From the NCBI RefSeq assembly GCF_036370855.1, contig NC_088099.1, positions 92,505,820 to 92,569,819 of the forward strand: 64,000 bases of DNA, read 5' to 3'. The notes under the pieces were generated by a model. The model was given only the letters and a program-made list of their open reading frames with translations, was not told the origin of the DNA and did not search any database. Of the stretch, positions 49,954 to 63,890 are shown in pieces. Source of the stretch: Dromaius novaehollandiae. Taxonomy: Eukaryota > Chordata > Aves > Casuariiformes > Dromaiidae. How positions within the stretch are numbered: the stretch's first letter is position 1; each line of letters starts with the position of its first letter. The position numbers and the translations under genes are program-made.

Positions 49954-50040
49954 AGAGCCTTAGCTCATGTAAAGTGGTTCAGCTCCACTGATTTTTCACT
50001 GGAGTTGTGCCAGTTTGCACCACCTGAGATAGAGCCCGCT
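49954..50040 (+). mobile_element. Ancient 'TTCAATGG'-type repeat, related long-core form
   Basis: CAGCTCCACTGATTTTTCACTGGAGTTGTGCCAGTTTGCACCACCTGAGATAG follows the same plan as the 47.8 kb copy (AACTCCACTGACTTCAATGGAGTTATGCCAGTTTACACCAGCTGAG). The inverted core (CTCCACTGA / CACTGGAG) is still visible. Confidence 0.5.
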
Positions 50041-52568
50041 GAGCATTTTCAGAATCAGATCTGCTGTATTTAGAAGCAAAAATCAATTTCAACAGTTTCT
50101 TAATCTTGTTAGCTCTATAAAATCACGCAGCAGGGCAGGGAATGGCAGCTGGCAGGCATCTGTTACAGAACAAATTTTACCAGTGAATGGAACATCTCCT
50201 TAACCATCTGTTTGTAATGTGTAGCAAGAGGAATTGACATTGCTGGTGACTTCAGCCTCAGAGATATTTGCTGGATATCTCATGTGGTCATTCGAAAAAA
50301 TATCTTAGGAGGTTGTGCACCCAGCATGCCTTAGATCAGTATTGCCCTCACTTAGATGGTCCAAAAAGAAAAAAAAAAAAGAGTTCACAGGTTTAAGAAT
50401 TAGCAAGTGGCTGTTCACAAAGATGGCCCTATTAGGATCAAACAGAATAAAATATAACCCAGGGAAATGTAGGACAGAAACTTAAATGTGTCGGTTTCCC
50501 AAAACTTACGGCATTAGCGTATCGGGCTGGCAGCATAAATTAGCAATAGAAAGGGTTAATAGAAATAGAGTATTATAAAGGATATCCACAATTCCACTGG
50601 TAAGTTGAAAAAAACAAACAAAAAACCCTTGAAGCTATCAGTCTAGATAAAGGGACATTTCTACTTAAAAAAAGAGATACAGAAACAGTGAACAGTGATA
50701 AAATCTACAAGTGTAAATGATGGTTAAAAAAAAAAAGAGACAAATTCAGTTAGTAAAGAATTTCAAAAATCAACATAGGCGCCTGGTATGAAAAGCCAAA
50801 GACTTGCTTCTGTGGTCCCAGTCCAGTGAAGGGAATTTGAGGTTATCCAAACCAGAAGTAACACATCTGGGCACCACACATGAGACTGTTCAGGGCAACG
50901 CGGCACACTGCAGCACAGTGCCACTGAGGGTGCCTTGCTCTGGGACGAGGCGCAGTGAAATTCTTGCTGAACTAGTTTGTTTCTGCCCTGTCTTGCTCTC
51001 CTTTTTTCTGGATCCACAGCTAGCCCAGAGCCTGTGCGTCACTGCCCCAGGCAGTACCAGCACATCACATCCTCTGCTCAGAAAGGCCCCACCGCTCAGA
51101 GAGACGTGAGAAAACACCACTAGAGTTCAAGAAAGAATCACAGAAACAATCTGGGGATGGAAAACAAGCCTACCACTGGGATCTACCTACTGCGATCATC
51201 TGATCTATATTTCTGGGCGCACTGGTATTGGTGACACTTGCATTTTCCCTTTTCTTCGTGGCCTGAAACACAGCAATATAAAATCTTTTGGGCTTAGCAA
51301 AGGAACATGTGGGTGAAACTTGAGCATGACACACAGGCAAGCAAGCTAGATGAGTTAGTAGTTGCTGTGACCCTAACCTCTATGAACCTAAAGAGACTCT
51401 TTCTCACAGATCAGAAACACTGTTAACTACAGTCCAGCTAACTCTCTTCTGGCCAGTTGGTAGGTGGCAATGCAAGACCTGTTCTTCTTCTTGAGGCAGA
51501 AGGCATGGAAAGCTGCACTGTGGTCACTCTGGTGGCAAAGGAACTGCACCAGCCTCAGCAAAGCCCTAACTAATGAGGGTTGGAAGGTATTTAGGGACAT
51601 CTAAGGGTATCACATCACAAACAGGTAAGTTTTACTTGGCTGTTTTGCAAAAAACAAAGTACGGCATTTACAAAGCCCTGCATGAAGGTATGTGAGCACT
51701 GCAACAGACTCATAAAACACTCAACTGACTCATAAAGCCCTCTGCGGGGAAAGGAGACCATGTGCTCTTAAGGAGCAGTGTATGCGTGGCAAGCCAGCTC
51801 TTAGGAGAGGACATGAGGATAACCATTACTATCAGAGTTTCTATCAATCAGTAGAGCTGAGGCCCTTTTCACAAATGGGAAAAAAATAAAAGCCCAACAA
51901 GGCCACCAGTTTGGCAACTGACAGGCAAAGGTGGAATTTCTGTGAGTAGGAAGAGCCTGGCAGACATTGTAGGAGGAAGGGTACAGCTTCTGGGCTGAGC
52001 TGATATTTTGGGGTTTAGAGGCAAATATCACACATTTTAGCATCTGAAGGCTGACAGGTTTTGTAATGAACCTGAAGTTTCATCAGCTGTAGAAATTGCA
52101 TGGGCTGCTATGGGCCTGCCACTAGAAAAATGAAATACTGTGGCCTGAAGATCCTGAGAAAGATTCCTTATAACTAAGTTAATCTTCTTTCACATATCCA
52201 AATCGAGAGTGCCAAAGCTGCAGACTCTTTCTAATCAGCTTCGGATACTGCAGTATTCATGCCTACCCACCTAGCCCGCAAGAGGGTTTAGCCATGACAA
52301 CCCCTAGCCCTTACGGCAGAGTCTGGCCAAGCCACATTTGGTGCTTGGGTTTCTCTGTTCAGAACAGAGGGAGATTTAAACATCTAAGAAAGGACTAGTG
52401 AAAATCAACTGGATGAACAAAGAGCCATTTGAGCTAGCCCTGGGAAAATGTGGAAGACGAACAGCGCCCTCGCTCCAGGGCCAAAGCGCGTTAACTCAGC
52501 ATTGCAGAGCAGTATCTCCGTCCTCGTGGAATTTAGACTTCTACATTTGGAAGCACTTGCTTTCCTTC

Positions 52569-52592
52569 AAATAATAATAATAATAAAAAAAA
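52569..52592 (+). repeat. (ATA)n then A-run
   Basis: Five ATA units followed by an interrupted A-run. Simple sequence only. Confidence 0.85.
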
Positions 52593-54659
52593 TAGAGAGG
52601 CATGCACATTCATTTTCCTTCCAAAATTACTCTCCTGATTTCAACCAGGGGACCTGGACTTTCCCCATTCTGCAGTGATATGGGAAGAGCTGGGATCATT
52701 CCTCTCTTGGCCTGAAGGGATTGCAGCCTACTACCTCCCTTTGCTTCAAACACAACATTATGGGTTATTCCGAGGTGAAAATGTGGCAAGCCCCTCCTGC
52801 TGCAGGGTTTCCACAGCTCACAGCTAATTTATTGAGACAGAGAGAGAAACAAGCCCCATGATCTAGCAACAGATGCACTCACCCAGGACGAATCCCGAGA
52901 TCCCGCGTGCACAGCGCGAAGAAGGGCCGCATGCCCAAAAGCGCATCTGTTCCCCGCCACCACCCACCAGAACAGGACCGTTAACAACAGATACTACCTC
53001 TCCTTGCAAACCCAGCCTCCCTTTAGCGTTAACATTCACTGGAGTAGGTAGCAAACTCCAGGTCCCTGCACTGCCTGCGTAGTCCCTTAGGCTATAGAAA
53101 TGCTGTATTATCACTGGAGCAGTTCCTTGAGAGGGGTGCACACTGGGCCTTCCTTCCTTTCTTTGAAAGAGGCCATGAACATTTAAAGGAAAGTCTTTTT
53201 TTTTTAATCCTTTGCTTTTACAAATAGGAATTAACTTGTGTATCTGAAACTTCCTGCAGAACAAATACAAGCCCTGATTCCTGCAGCTGCGAGGTAAGAG
53301 AGGAATGTAAAGGATCTGAAGGGTATGAAAACCTGATGTAAAAAGTAATGATTTCAATGTGTCTTTGAGACAAACCATTTTACTTGTTTGTTTTTTATGT
53401 CCAATCACAAACGCATTATGAGCCAATAGATATGAGAAAAAGGTTGTTTGGGGGGAAAAAAAAAGGGTTCTGGATTTGTTAGGTCTCATGAACTATACTT
53501 CCTGTTGCTTCACTTGGCTTGAAATTGGAACTACTTGCACTTTGACTTAAGACTGATTAGTTTTTCTTGACTCTTTCCCTAGATGTTCGTAATACAACAA
53601 GCCAGGTTATCCAATATCTATTTAAACACAGGTGGAGCTTAGATTTCTTACAGGAAAAGAGCAGAAACCATTTTGAGTAGCCTGAAAGAGAAAAGGGTGC
53701 ATTAGCAGGGAAGTGTAGAGAACATGGGGGAGGAAAGCAGATCACAGATCATTTTTCCATTAAAGTCAGAAACAGTGATACTAGTCTCTTCCAGAGTGAT
53801 ACCTGGTGGATTAACTTTGTCTTCTTCAATCATACATATGCCTAAATATTAAACTTTGTGCTTTTCAGATGTAAAGAGATCTCAGTCTTTATGTAAAATT
53901 TTGATTTTGCTAGTGTATATTGGATTGAGAATTTCCTTCTGGGTGAATGGCTTTATCTGTAACCTGGAAGCATCCCTACAGCCCCTTCTTAGAAGAAACC
54001 GTTAGCTAATCCTTAAGAGCATCTGTTTCTTCTGGACCGTGAATGTATTTTGTATTAGGTTACTGCTCCTTGTAGAAATCATTACATCTCCCACCTTCTG
54101 CTGCCTGCAACTTTGCCATCAACGAAGTAAATTTTTAGGCCTGTAATACAGAAAATACAAAACTAGTGAGTTCTTTGAGTTTCACTTAACTGTGCAGCTA
54201 CTTGTAAATAAGCAGAGTTGTGTTGACCTCAGATAAATCAGTCCCAAGTGAATAGTTTTACACTCTGGTTCCAGAAGTATCACAAACTATGTTATTATGC
54301 ACCAGATTAATATCTCGGGCCCCAGTTTCGTCCTCCAGCTCATGCATTTTTTAAATGTATATAATAATCTTAATGCCAATTACTGCACACATGCAAGGCA
54401 CAGGTGATGCTCTCCTGCCACTGGAGCGTGGAGCTGGAGTCCACCATAAAATGTTGCGAGCCGGCCTCCCTGTTTCCCCAGCAAAAACATATTCAGGTAT
54501 TAGATTTATACAGAGAGCCAACATCACAGGTAAGCAAGGCAGGTGAACATCTGCATCTGTTGACTGACCATGGGCCGTGGGTACCGAATGCCCTTCATTG
54601 ACCTCGACAGCATCATCCCAGTTGCACACAGGTGCTTGCCTGTGCTACAAAACCATCGT

Positions 54660-55440
54660 TCCTGCCATCGCTGCCTGTGCTGCCACGTCAGCGCGCTCCC
54701 TCTGAGGGTGCGGAGACAGCGAGAGCTTGGCGCCTCGGACACAGCTCCATGCCAGCAGCACTGGCTATGTGTTTTGAACCAGCAGCCCACTGCAGCGGCG
54801 ACGCGTGAGATGAGCTTGGTGCAGGTGGCTCGCCACCTCTTTGCCAGACATCTCCACCACAACCAGCACCCTGCCCCACCGATTTTAGGAGCCCAGCCTA
54901 TACTTTAAGAGAGGGGAGGCCAGAGGTGGCATCGGCCTTCCTGCAGCAGCAGGGCAGTTGCGTCCCAGGCTCCATATCGCCCTTGTAATTTGTTGCTGTG
55001 ACGAGGACGTGGACGGCGCAGGCGACGAGAGGTTAGCCTGGCACGCGCAGCCCTCCTCTAATGCGCGTGTGGCAGCGTGGTGCAGGGCCAGGGCCACGGC
55101 CACCAAGAAAAGAGAAGGGGGAGAAATGACCCTCGGCAAATGAGTCAGGGCTAGGTGGGAGCAGCTGCTCATGTTGCCCCTCACATTGTGGCCGCACGGG
55201 GGTGGCGAGCTGCTGCAGGCTGGGAAGGTCATTTCTGCAATCAATCAACCCGGCACACTTTCTTTAGCGTGCCAATAATCCTGTGTATGGGTGTGAAATA
55301 CCATTGCACATCTCTGTCTCCCCCCGCACATCGCTTCTGCTTCTGCTGGGCATCTGTGCGAGAGTGCCGACCCCACGTGCGGTGACGACAGGGTCCCAGC
55401 TCCGCGTCACGGCGACCCACTTGTGCTATCAGGCACGCTT
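54660..55440. other. GC- and CpG-enriched intronic block
   Basis: The segment is clearly richer in G+C and CpG than its flanks, with clusters such as GGCGACGCGTGAG, GACGAGGACGTGGACGGCG and CCGCGTCACGGCGACC. Reading frames open on both strands here (up to about 119 codons) because stops are rare in GC-rich DNA. None has a recognisable domain. Confidence 0.5.
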
Positions 55441-56757
55441 GGGCAGCGGCAGTGCTGGTGAGAAGGGTGAGATCATTGCTGCTTCAGACGCTTTTCTTTT
55501 ACGCTTTCCTTTCTCTGCAGGAAGCCTCTCAGATGTGACAGAATGATTTAATTCTGTACAAACCTCACCTCCCTGAATTCTGAGAATATAGATACACACC
55601 ACTACCGGTATTCTTAGAGTCAGGGCTCTGCAGCCCCAGCAAGCAAATATAGCACAATAGAACCCACTTTTTCTTTTTATTGGAATCCCTAACTTTCTGC
55701 TATTTACATCCTTTTCTTAGAGAGATACAGGAAACCAAACGAATCAGATAGACCTATAGGTATCTCCACACTGGTCATTATCACAGTTGCAGTGGCCCTG
55801 CGCATCTCACTGGCGATAGTCAGTTATGCTCAAACTCTGCCTTCTGCTCAGATGGAGCAAAAGAAGACCAGAAGTGCTTCGATGGGCTACCTATTAAAGT
55901 AAGCACCATCCTGCCTGGGGCTAGGAGGTAAGAGGGAACAACTAGAAATTGCCAGTATCTTGAGAGCTGAGGAGTACAGAGGCCTCCCTGGCTCCTGACC
56001 TCACCACAGCTGCTTGTGGGAGAGAGTGGAGCCAACGACACTGTTCCAGCAGGCATTTCCCACAGGACACAAAAGCAGAGATGCCCTCCCAGAGGTCAGC
56101 GCGTGCCTCGTATGCTCACAGAAAGCAGAGAGAGGACAAGCCCCAGGGTAAACCTGTGACAGCCTCTCAATCATAGTGAGAGTCCCAATCCCGGAGCGTG
56201 CATGTGTGTACACATGAGACAGAACGGAAGCAAGTAAGCACTTCACGGTAAGAGGGTTCCACTGAAAACAAAAAAGTAAGCTGTTCCTCAGACCGAAGGC
56301 ACAATGTAGAAAAACACTGCACACCTCATCAGAGGAAGTGTATCCTTTGCTCTTCTTTCATAATACCTCAATTCACATACAAGGTTAAATGCTACTCAGC
56401 TCCCCTGCAAGTCTTCTGCGGAAAGGTTTTCTTCCCTTTGAAACCATGAAGAATACGTGAAGAACAAGGCAGCAGCTCAAACCTACTCTTCCCCAGTGAA
56501 GAAGCAATCTCTAAGTGAGCATTGGGCTCTTCCTTTGTGCAAGCGAATCAGACTCAGAAATCTCTCTTGCCTATCAGATATAAGAGGCTCCATCTGAACT
56601 GAAATAATGTATTTGTGTACTCACTACTGTCCTGTTTTAAAGGATACCTCTTGTTTCACTGAGTCATGTTGGCCGCACATGTTTTAATTTGGGTCACCTT
56701 GGTCCAATCCTCCTATCTTAGGTCTTAGAGAACATTTTAGAAAGAAGGACTGTTTTG

Positions 56758-56860
56758 ATATCTCCATTTTACAGATGGGAAAACAGATACAGAAGGGTGA
56801 GATGACTTGCCCGAGGAACTAGAGTGTGAGTCACAGAGACGGGTCTGCTGGAAGCTGAGG
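56758..56860 (-). mobile_element. MIR/CORE-SINE-like remnant
   Basis: A strong match: CTCCATTTTACAGATGGGAAAACAGATACAGAAGGGTGAGATGACTTGCCCGAGG, then GTGTGAGTCACAG. It is the reverse complement of the MIR core (GGCAAGTCACTTAACCTCTCTGTGCCTCAGTTTCC-CATCTGTAAAATGGGGA). Confidence 0.7.
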
Positions 56861-58247
56861 GTCAGTGTCACCAAGGAGCTCAGACCTCCCTACCCAGAGC
56901 ATGACCACGCTTATCTGTTGGATATCCTAGCCCTGAGCGAGCACCAAGGCCATGGTCCCTAAGGAAATGCTCCCACAGGCTTTCTGCTGGCTCGCCGAGG
57001 CAGCTTCATGCGGCCGATTTCCAGCCTGAGGCTCCAAACTGTCTTGTGAAATGCGTATGGATCCCAGCATTAAATCAGGGCTTTGTACCTTCCTGACAGC
57101 CTGCGGGCTAGAAGGTTGTGTGGTTAAGGACTTTGGCAGCGCTCTATCTAATGCTGTAAGTACACAGGGTACCACAGGGAAAGTCAGGTGCCTAGGAATA
57201 GCATTCACAGAGCCTCAAATATTTACTATGGAGGAGCTCTACCAAATGCCTAATCGACAACAGCATTGAGAGTGGAGGCCTGATCCTGGGACGTGTCCCC
57301 TGCCATGCTGGGAAACGTCTGAACCTGCAGGCTAGTGGCCCCTGCTCATCCTGCCTTATGTGGCTGCAAGTGGTGCCCAGACTTTGCGCTGGCCTGATTT
57401 CTTGCAGGGAAACCAGAAGGACTCAGGACTTCTGGGATCCGGGGCCTTCTTGCCAACAAAGTTTGCCAGGGTGCAGGGAAGACTAGAACAAAGCACCCTT
57501 TATGCCTCATTTGCCTCTGCAAAACAAGGCGTATGACTTCTTTTCCTCTTCTTTTCGTAACGGGAAAAAAAGTATCAGCGAGTTAGAGCAATAGGACATC
57601 CAGAAACCTCTCCAATCAAAAGAACACTAAATTTGCGAAGGCAAGTATGCAAAAGATAGGCGATGCCAGAACTGAGATTGCCTGTTCGACTTTCGGAGAA
57701 GTGGGCAATTTAAATGAAGGACAGATGTTCTGCCTGTTTCAAGGAGGATGAGATTCTCCGGTCTATTGTGGCCACTTTGCACTACCATAAAGTACCTGGA
57801 GAGAACAAATGGAAATATTTTCTCCAGCGGCAGGGGAGTGATGGGGAGAGGCTAAGCCAAACAGCTCTGAGCCAGTGAGCTATAGCCCGGCTGCAGCCCC
57901 TCCCGCACCCAAGCTCTGCTTGGTCCCAGCGGAAAAAAATCAAGCTCAGAGTCTGATTCAATATCATCTTGTTCCAGTTTTACACCAGTTCAGCTCCATT
58001 ATTTGAAAACAAGCAAGCACTGAGATATAAAAGTCGGATTTTTTTTCTTTTTAAGGAAGGGAAAGAGGAAACAGAAGGGAATAAAGGACTCGCTACTGAT
58101 ATTCCATTATATGGAGGCATTTCACTGGAATCGGACTGCATAAAACACAGCAGCAAAGCAATGTTTGTGGTCCTTACTGAACAGATACAGCAGAAGATGC
58201 TTTTTATTAACTTTACATATATCAAAGTATATTATTTAGGACTTGCA

Positions 58248-58250
<3 letters not shown>

Positions 58251-58280
<30 letters not shown>
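58251..58280 (+). repeat. (AT)15 microsatellite
   Basis: Fifteen perfect AT units with no interruption. Likely polymorphic. Confidence 0.97.
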
Positions 58281-58282
<2 letters not shown>

Positions 58283-61200
58283 GCATTGTGAATGCAGTCG
58301 TAATAGCTTGGGTTGTCAACTACTCAGCTCCTATACTAATTCTGAAACTAAATACCCATGCTTACAAACAAACCAAAATATTCTGGCAACCCAAACTCAT
58401 ACAGCAATATAGAGTGTGCACCCTTTATTTTCTAAAACTAGCCCGGCTCCTATTAACCAACTACTTCCTTAAAAAGTTACTTTGTTTGGAAATTCAACAT
58501 GCCTATGTGTCTTTCAGGAAAGTGGTTTGTTCCATACATGGGTCAAAGGAAGGGTTTTGTTCTGAGGTTTCATTTGCTCTGTGGTTTCAGTCATTCAGTT
58601 TATCAGAGGGTGTGATTTATTAGAAAAATACAAACAGCGAACGAAATTAAAAATCCTGTGGCCTTTCACTGTAAGGAACAGCAGTTTCACAATGCATTCC
58701 TGATTAGAAAAGAACATAAAATGACCCACATACGGGTAGCTGAGCAAGTGAAAAGCTGATTCTCTGCAATCTACAAAATCATGGGACTTTTTCCTTAAAA
58801 AACAGAAAAACATAAACAGGCTGTGTTCATGTTCCCAAGTGGAAAACGTATCTGAGGACCTTATTTACAGACTTAGAAGCACAGGCTAATCCCTTATCCC
58901 TGTATCCAGTTTTAGGAACTTTCAGGTTTTTCTTGGCAAATGCTCAAATGCAATGCTGATGTCTTGCTCAGGGTAGCTTTAGTCAACATGATTTCTGTTA
59001 AGCTCACCTGCAGCGTGAATTGGGCAATTGTTTGGCCTTATTACCACCAAACAGTTATTTTAAATAGTAATCCTTACAGTTAACCAAATGACAGCAGAGG
59101 CCTTGGCTTAGATATGCACCAGGAAGACAGCATTTTCTTAGAAAAGCATAGTTCTCAGTAAATGATAAACCACAGAGCTACTGCTGTGCACATTAAACCA
59201 CAAAGCTACATTCATATAGAATTAAGGGTCTTAAATCCCACCTCCATCACCACCCCCAGCCGCTGCCATCCAAAAGGAAGGATTTTCAGATGCAAGTCTA
59301 GCATTTTGACTCCCAACACAATCTCCTGACCCACCCTGTTAGGGCTCTACGGTACAGCCATATGGGATATAAAATCTTTTTCCATATGCCTGTTTAATTT
59401 AAGGCATCTGAAATGTCTCCACCACTTATTATTATTGATCTTTTGGGTTATAGTTGTGCCAAGAAGCCCTACTGTACCAACTTCATGGCAAAGTAAGAGT
59501 CCCTGCCTCAAAGAGCTACCAGCTGAAGAGACCAGGGAGACACCAGGAGTCAAGAGAAGCAAGTGTTATGATCCTAAGCACATACAGGAGGAAATAGATT
59601 GGTCACCAAAACACGAAAGCATCCCAATTTTAAAATACACATAAGAAAACCCCACCCATAACCCTCAGTAAGGGACCTGTGAGTCCACTGACCTCCACAA
59701 GCACTTGCCTGGGCCAGGCGCTACTGTGCTGCTTCAGCCCATGCTGCTGGCAAGGCCACCCCAGGCTTGCTCATTTTTTTCATCAGAGGAACATGAAGAG
59801 CCTTTACAGCGTGTTGGCATCTGGAGTTGAGTCCCTTTAGTGGTTAGATGAAGTATTTGATCAAGTGGCTTTGCCCTAGGAGGAGTGGAGGGCAAGGTGA
59901 GTGGAACAGGATGACAAAACACCCTGTAGGGATGTCATCCTGTGCCTAATGCAACAAATTCACTGTAATATCACCTTCGTGGGCTCAGTCGCCTCTATTT
60001 CGGACAGGCAAGATGACATAGGCATTGGTAGTCCTGCTGTGACCCACATTAGCCACAGCGCAAACTAGATCTGAGCAGAGATGCAGATGGTCCTCAGGGC
60101 AGCAAAACCTGCTGGCATGTCCGGCACGCCACCTGCCTGCTCTTATATCCCCTGCTCACCAAAATGAGGGGGAGGACGGACAACTCTGTCCTCTCACAGG
60201 CAAAGGAAAGCCTAGCAAGCCCTGTCTGGCAGAAGAGGCTCCAGGAGAGGACAGCCAGAGATTCTTCTGGCCTTCACCATTAGATGACTACCAGGATTCA
60301 GCAAAAATTCCAGCAGAATGGAAAGTTGTCCCAACACCTTAACAGCAAAACCCAAGATGCTCGTCGCAGGGTACCATTGCCGCTGGCTGTACTAATTCCT
60401 CAAAATGACTGCTGGTCTTTTCCCTTCATGTATTTGTAATTTGGGGCAAAATTTGCTGTAAAATGAGAGCTGGTCCAGAGTAATGCAGGGTGTATAAAAA
60501 TCAGTGGAGCAGGGCCATGAAACAGTGAATAATAGGAAAATCATTTTCCCGACTCCCTGTGCCTGCAGAGCCATGGTCACGGGGGACAAGAACAAAAAGG
60601 CAGTTCCAGCCAGGACAGAGGCTGCAGGAGAGCAGGACGCGGCAGCACAGCCTCCCGGCGCCTGCTAAGGTGGGCTGCCCCCGTGCGCGGCTCGCGGGTC
60701 CAGCAGCTCAGCGCACAGCGCTGAGGAGCCCTGCTGCCTTCTGTGTCACAACCTAAAGAAGACTCGGGGCCCCACTGAACCAGCTAGTTACTAATTACTA
60801 CTTTCTTCGGCTTCAGCTGGGCAAAGCTTTCCCCCCAGCCCCATAGGGCTGACAGCAGCTCCGACGCAGAAGTAGGACAACACTTCCAACAGCCGCCAGC
60901 ACCACCGAGGAAAAAATGAAACCATGGAGTGACTAACTTTTCTTTATCAAATGCGATTATTTTGTATCTGAAAAGATACTTAATCTCACAGTGACTCCTA
61001 TATCAAGTTCACTCAGTTCAGAAAGCAATGATTTTCCTCCAGCTGATTCAGTGAGGCACCTGATATCAGGCAAAGTCAAAACACATGGGTCTGGGCTGAA
61101 GCTGGAATTGGCTGCTGGACCGAAGCTGAACAAGACGAAATGCTACATACTGCAATTCCAGACTGCTGGGAAAAGAGGAGAACATGGGTTAAAAGTACTC

Positions 61201-63815
61201 AGATGACCTGGTGTGGAAATCAAAATATAATTCTGGTAGCAATGAATTCTGTATTAGCAATATATTAACTGGCGGGAGGAGAGGAACATTTCTGTCACAG
61301 CGTACGGAAAATGGGAAAGCAACATTGTGCTGGAAATACAAATACTGCATAAATAACCTCTACTGCATTTAAAGGGGTTTCTGTTTGGGGATAATTAACT
61401 TTCTTTCCCCCCAAACACTGATTTATGTAAGCGCTTTGGATAACAAGGAAAACAATGACTGAAATAGCCATTGTGCTCTGTAAGCGCACGTGCCCTATAA
61501 CCTCGGAACACGGGGCATTTGGGACAAGTTTTATTCCCCAAATCGTACATGCAGCTCCCACTGAAGGGAATGAGAGCCCCATTAATGCTTCCCAAAGAAG
61601 ACTTTCACCCATGATATTTAATTGTAATCAGCATGAGACAAATCCATACTTTTAGTAATTCGGTGCCTGGAAAATGTGCTACATATTTTTAAAAGGCAAT
61701 TTGGAGGACACACTAATCTCTGGGTTTACAGCAGCTCAAGTCTAATTTATGAAGCAAGAGTCTGGGGAGAAGGAGAACAAAAGCAAGTGGATTTACCTAT
61801 TGCACATTTCATGATTAGTTTTTAAATAGAAAAACAGATGAGAGATACCTGAGCCTGGAATTAAACTATTCCAGTCAAGAGCTTACGCAGATTGGGTCCT
61901 GAAATGCATCAAGGCATTACCATGACATGAAGGTACTACTCTAACACTACGTCCATATATATTACAAAGTTATTACTCTAAGATGGAAAATACCGGTCTT
62001 TTCTGGGAGTTTACAGAACAAGGGAATCCACACGTCCTATTCATTCAAAGCAATTTAGAAGAAAAAAACCACCGAGCAGACTGACAGTTAGTTAAGAAGC
62101 AAGGATAGGCAAAACAAAATCTCCCACTCCTGGACCCAAAATTGCCTGTTGACTAGAGCATAACCCGGGAGCGGGTCTGCTTGCTGCCTAACCAGATAGT
62201 GCTTGCCCCTCCGATTATCTGGCAAGGAGGATGAAAAGTCTGATCGCTGCATAAAATTGGGGGGGGAGGGGGTGTCTAGCTAAAGTCTCTGGAGTAGCTG
62301 ATGATATACTCTTGGCATTAGTATAACCTCAAAAGCTTCCAGATATAAATTTAAATGGTACCAACTAAGCTAAATGTGTCTACCTTATATAAATAAAAAA
62401 GGAGGGTGGTTTAAATCTGCAAAAACTTTAAAATGTAAGTGCCTAGGAAAGCAAGGAATTGCTCAGCTTTAGAAAGAAGAAGAATTCTGAAGAAGTTTAA
62501 TAGGGAAAATATATCCATGGAACTATAACAAAAATCTTCGTGATGAGAGCTGTTTAACTATAGAGGGAGTAAAAACATTATCACCAGATGCATATACAGA
62601 CTGTGATAGATGATTTGGCACCCTTGTGTCCCCACCTTTTCTAGTCAGAGGGTTTTTTCTAATAGATTGGTAGCCATTAGGGAGCAGAGAATTGGTTCCA
62701 AATACTTCTGCTACCAAAGAAGCCAGGGCATAAGGCAGCAGAAAAACTTTTTTTTTTTTTTCTTGAAAGAGGCGAGTTTTACAAAATCTGCAACACCATA
62801 CAACTTTTCAATAAACTGTACTGTTTTTTTTCACAGAGCAGAGATGGTAATTTTACCTCTTTGTTCAGGTACCAACAGATGGGAAAACTATGAGGAGAAA
62901 AGCTAGCCAGGCATCTCCAGGAATTTTAGTGGCATTGACACAAGCTTGCTTTGCTTCCACCTCACACCCCCGTCCCCGAATAAGCTGCCTTTAACTGCGT
63001 TGCTGGATGTTCAAAGAAAACTGCATCTCCTTGAAACTGCTGCAATTGCAAGTACCTTCTTTGGATTCCTCCCCCCAACTCCACATTGCACTGAGAATAC
63101 ATGGCTTCAAGAGTGTTCACGAAGGGATTTTTTTTTTCTCCTCTGGCTTAAACAGTGAATGGCAGAGCTCCGAGTCTGAATAAACAGTGTGGGTGGTGAC
63201 TGCTCTGTGAGGCCCATGTAAAGGATGCAATCATTTTCTTACTCTGTTCAGCATTAAATCATGTGAAACTAGCTTGATTACCACACATAACATTGACTCT
63301 GTTACAGACTATAACATACCGTGTATCCTTTTCTAACTTTGCAGGGGAAAAAATAATAATTAATTCTCCTAGCTTCAAGTGTTTAATTGTGTATAAAGTT
63401 CATTGACCTCACTAGTTGCTGTCAGATGATCTTGCTAAGGCCTGTGAAAAACATCCCAGGAATGCAGTGATGTGGGCAGAAACAAAGTGAGTTCATGCCA
63501 CAAAATGCTTTAAATGGAACAAAATCAGCAACCATCCAGCGAGACTGCACTGAAAACAGAACTTCAGAATAATCACTGGTTTAACCTCACCTAAGCACTG
63601 CTAGTCCTTGAAAAATTACTATTATAAATCTTACCCTTTAAAAAATAAACCCTTTTGAGATCCTGTAAGTGACTACATGAAGTAACTGTGTTTACCGCTA
63701 AATCTCCGCAGCTGACTGGGAGTCAACGTTTTGTAATGACTGGAGAAACTGGGACATCTAGCAGATAAGCCGAGAATAGGGGAACCTGTTTTTACGCTCC
63801 GTCCAGTTCCCATTA

Positions 63816-63890
63816 AATGTGACCTTAGATAAGTCACTTTGCCACTGTGCGACTCAATTCCTTCCTCTATAAAAATGGAAATAAGACCGC
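63816..63890 (+). mobile_element. MIR/CORE-SINE-like remnant
   Basis: The plus strand reads TGTGACCTTAGATAAGTCACTTTGCCACTGTGCGACTCAATTCCTTCCTCTATAAAAATGGAAATAA. This follows the MIR segment CTGTGTGACCTTGGGCAAGTCACTTAACCTCTCTGTGCCTCAGTTTCCTCATCTGTAAAATGGGGATAA almost position by position. Confidence 0.7.

Larger units (their letters stand above)
42001..52000 (-). other. BCL2: BCL2 intron, third part
   Basis: Intronic sequence with a MIR-like remnant (42.06 kb), a 101-base (AAAAG)n homopurine tract (42.6 kb), the perfect 145 bp tandem duplication (42.98-43.27 kb) and two palindromic-repeat copies (47.8 and 50.0 kb). No exon recognised. Confidence 0.8.

Noticed and set aside
51121..51240. Possible CR1 3' tail (AATCACAGAAACAATCTGGGGATGG, later GATCATCTGATC)
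   Set aside because: Only short scattered similarity to CR1 tails, and no 8-base terminal repeats. Too weak to call.
52863..53489. 208-codon minus-strand frame
   Set aside because: No domain, family resemblance or splice context is visible. Its end lies in a CpG-enriched stretch where stops are rare. Treated as a chance opening.
60440..60530. Possible further copy of the 'TTCAATGG' repeat family on the minus strand
   Set aside because: Only GCTCCACTGATTT and a loosely similar tail match; mentioned in the family finding but not annotated.
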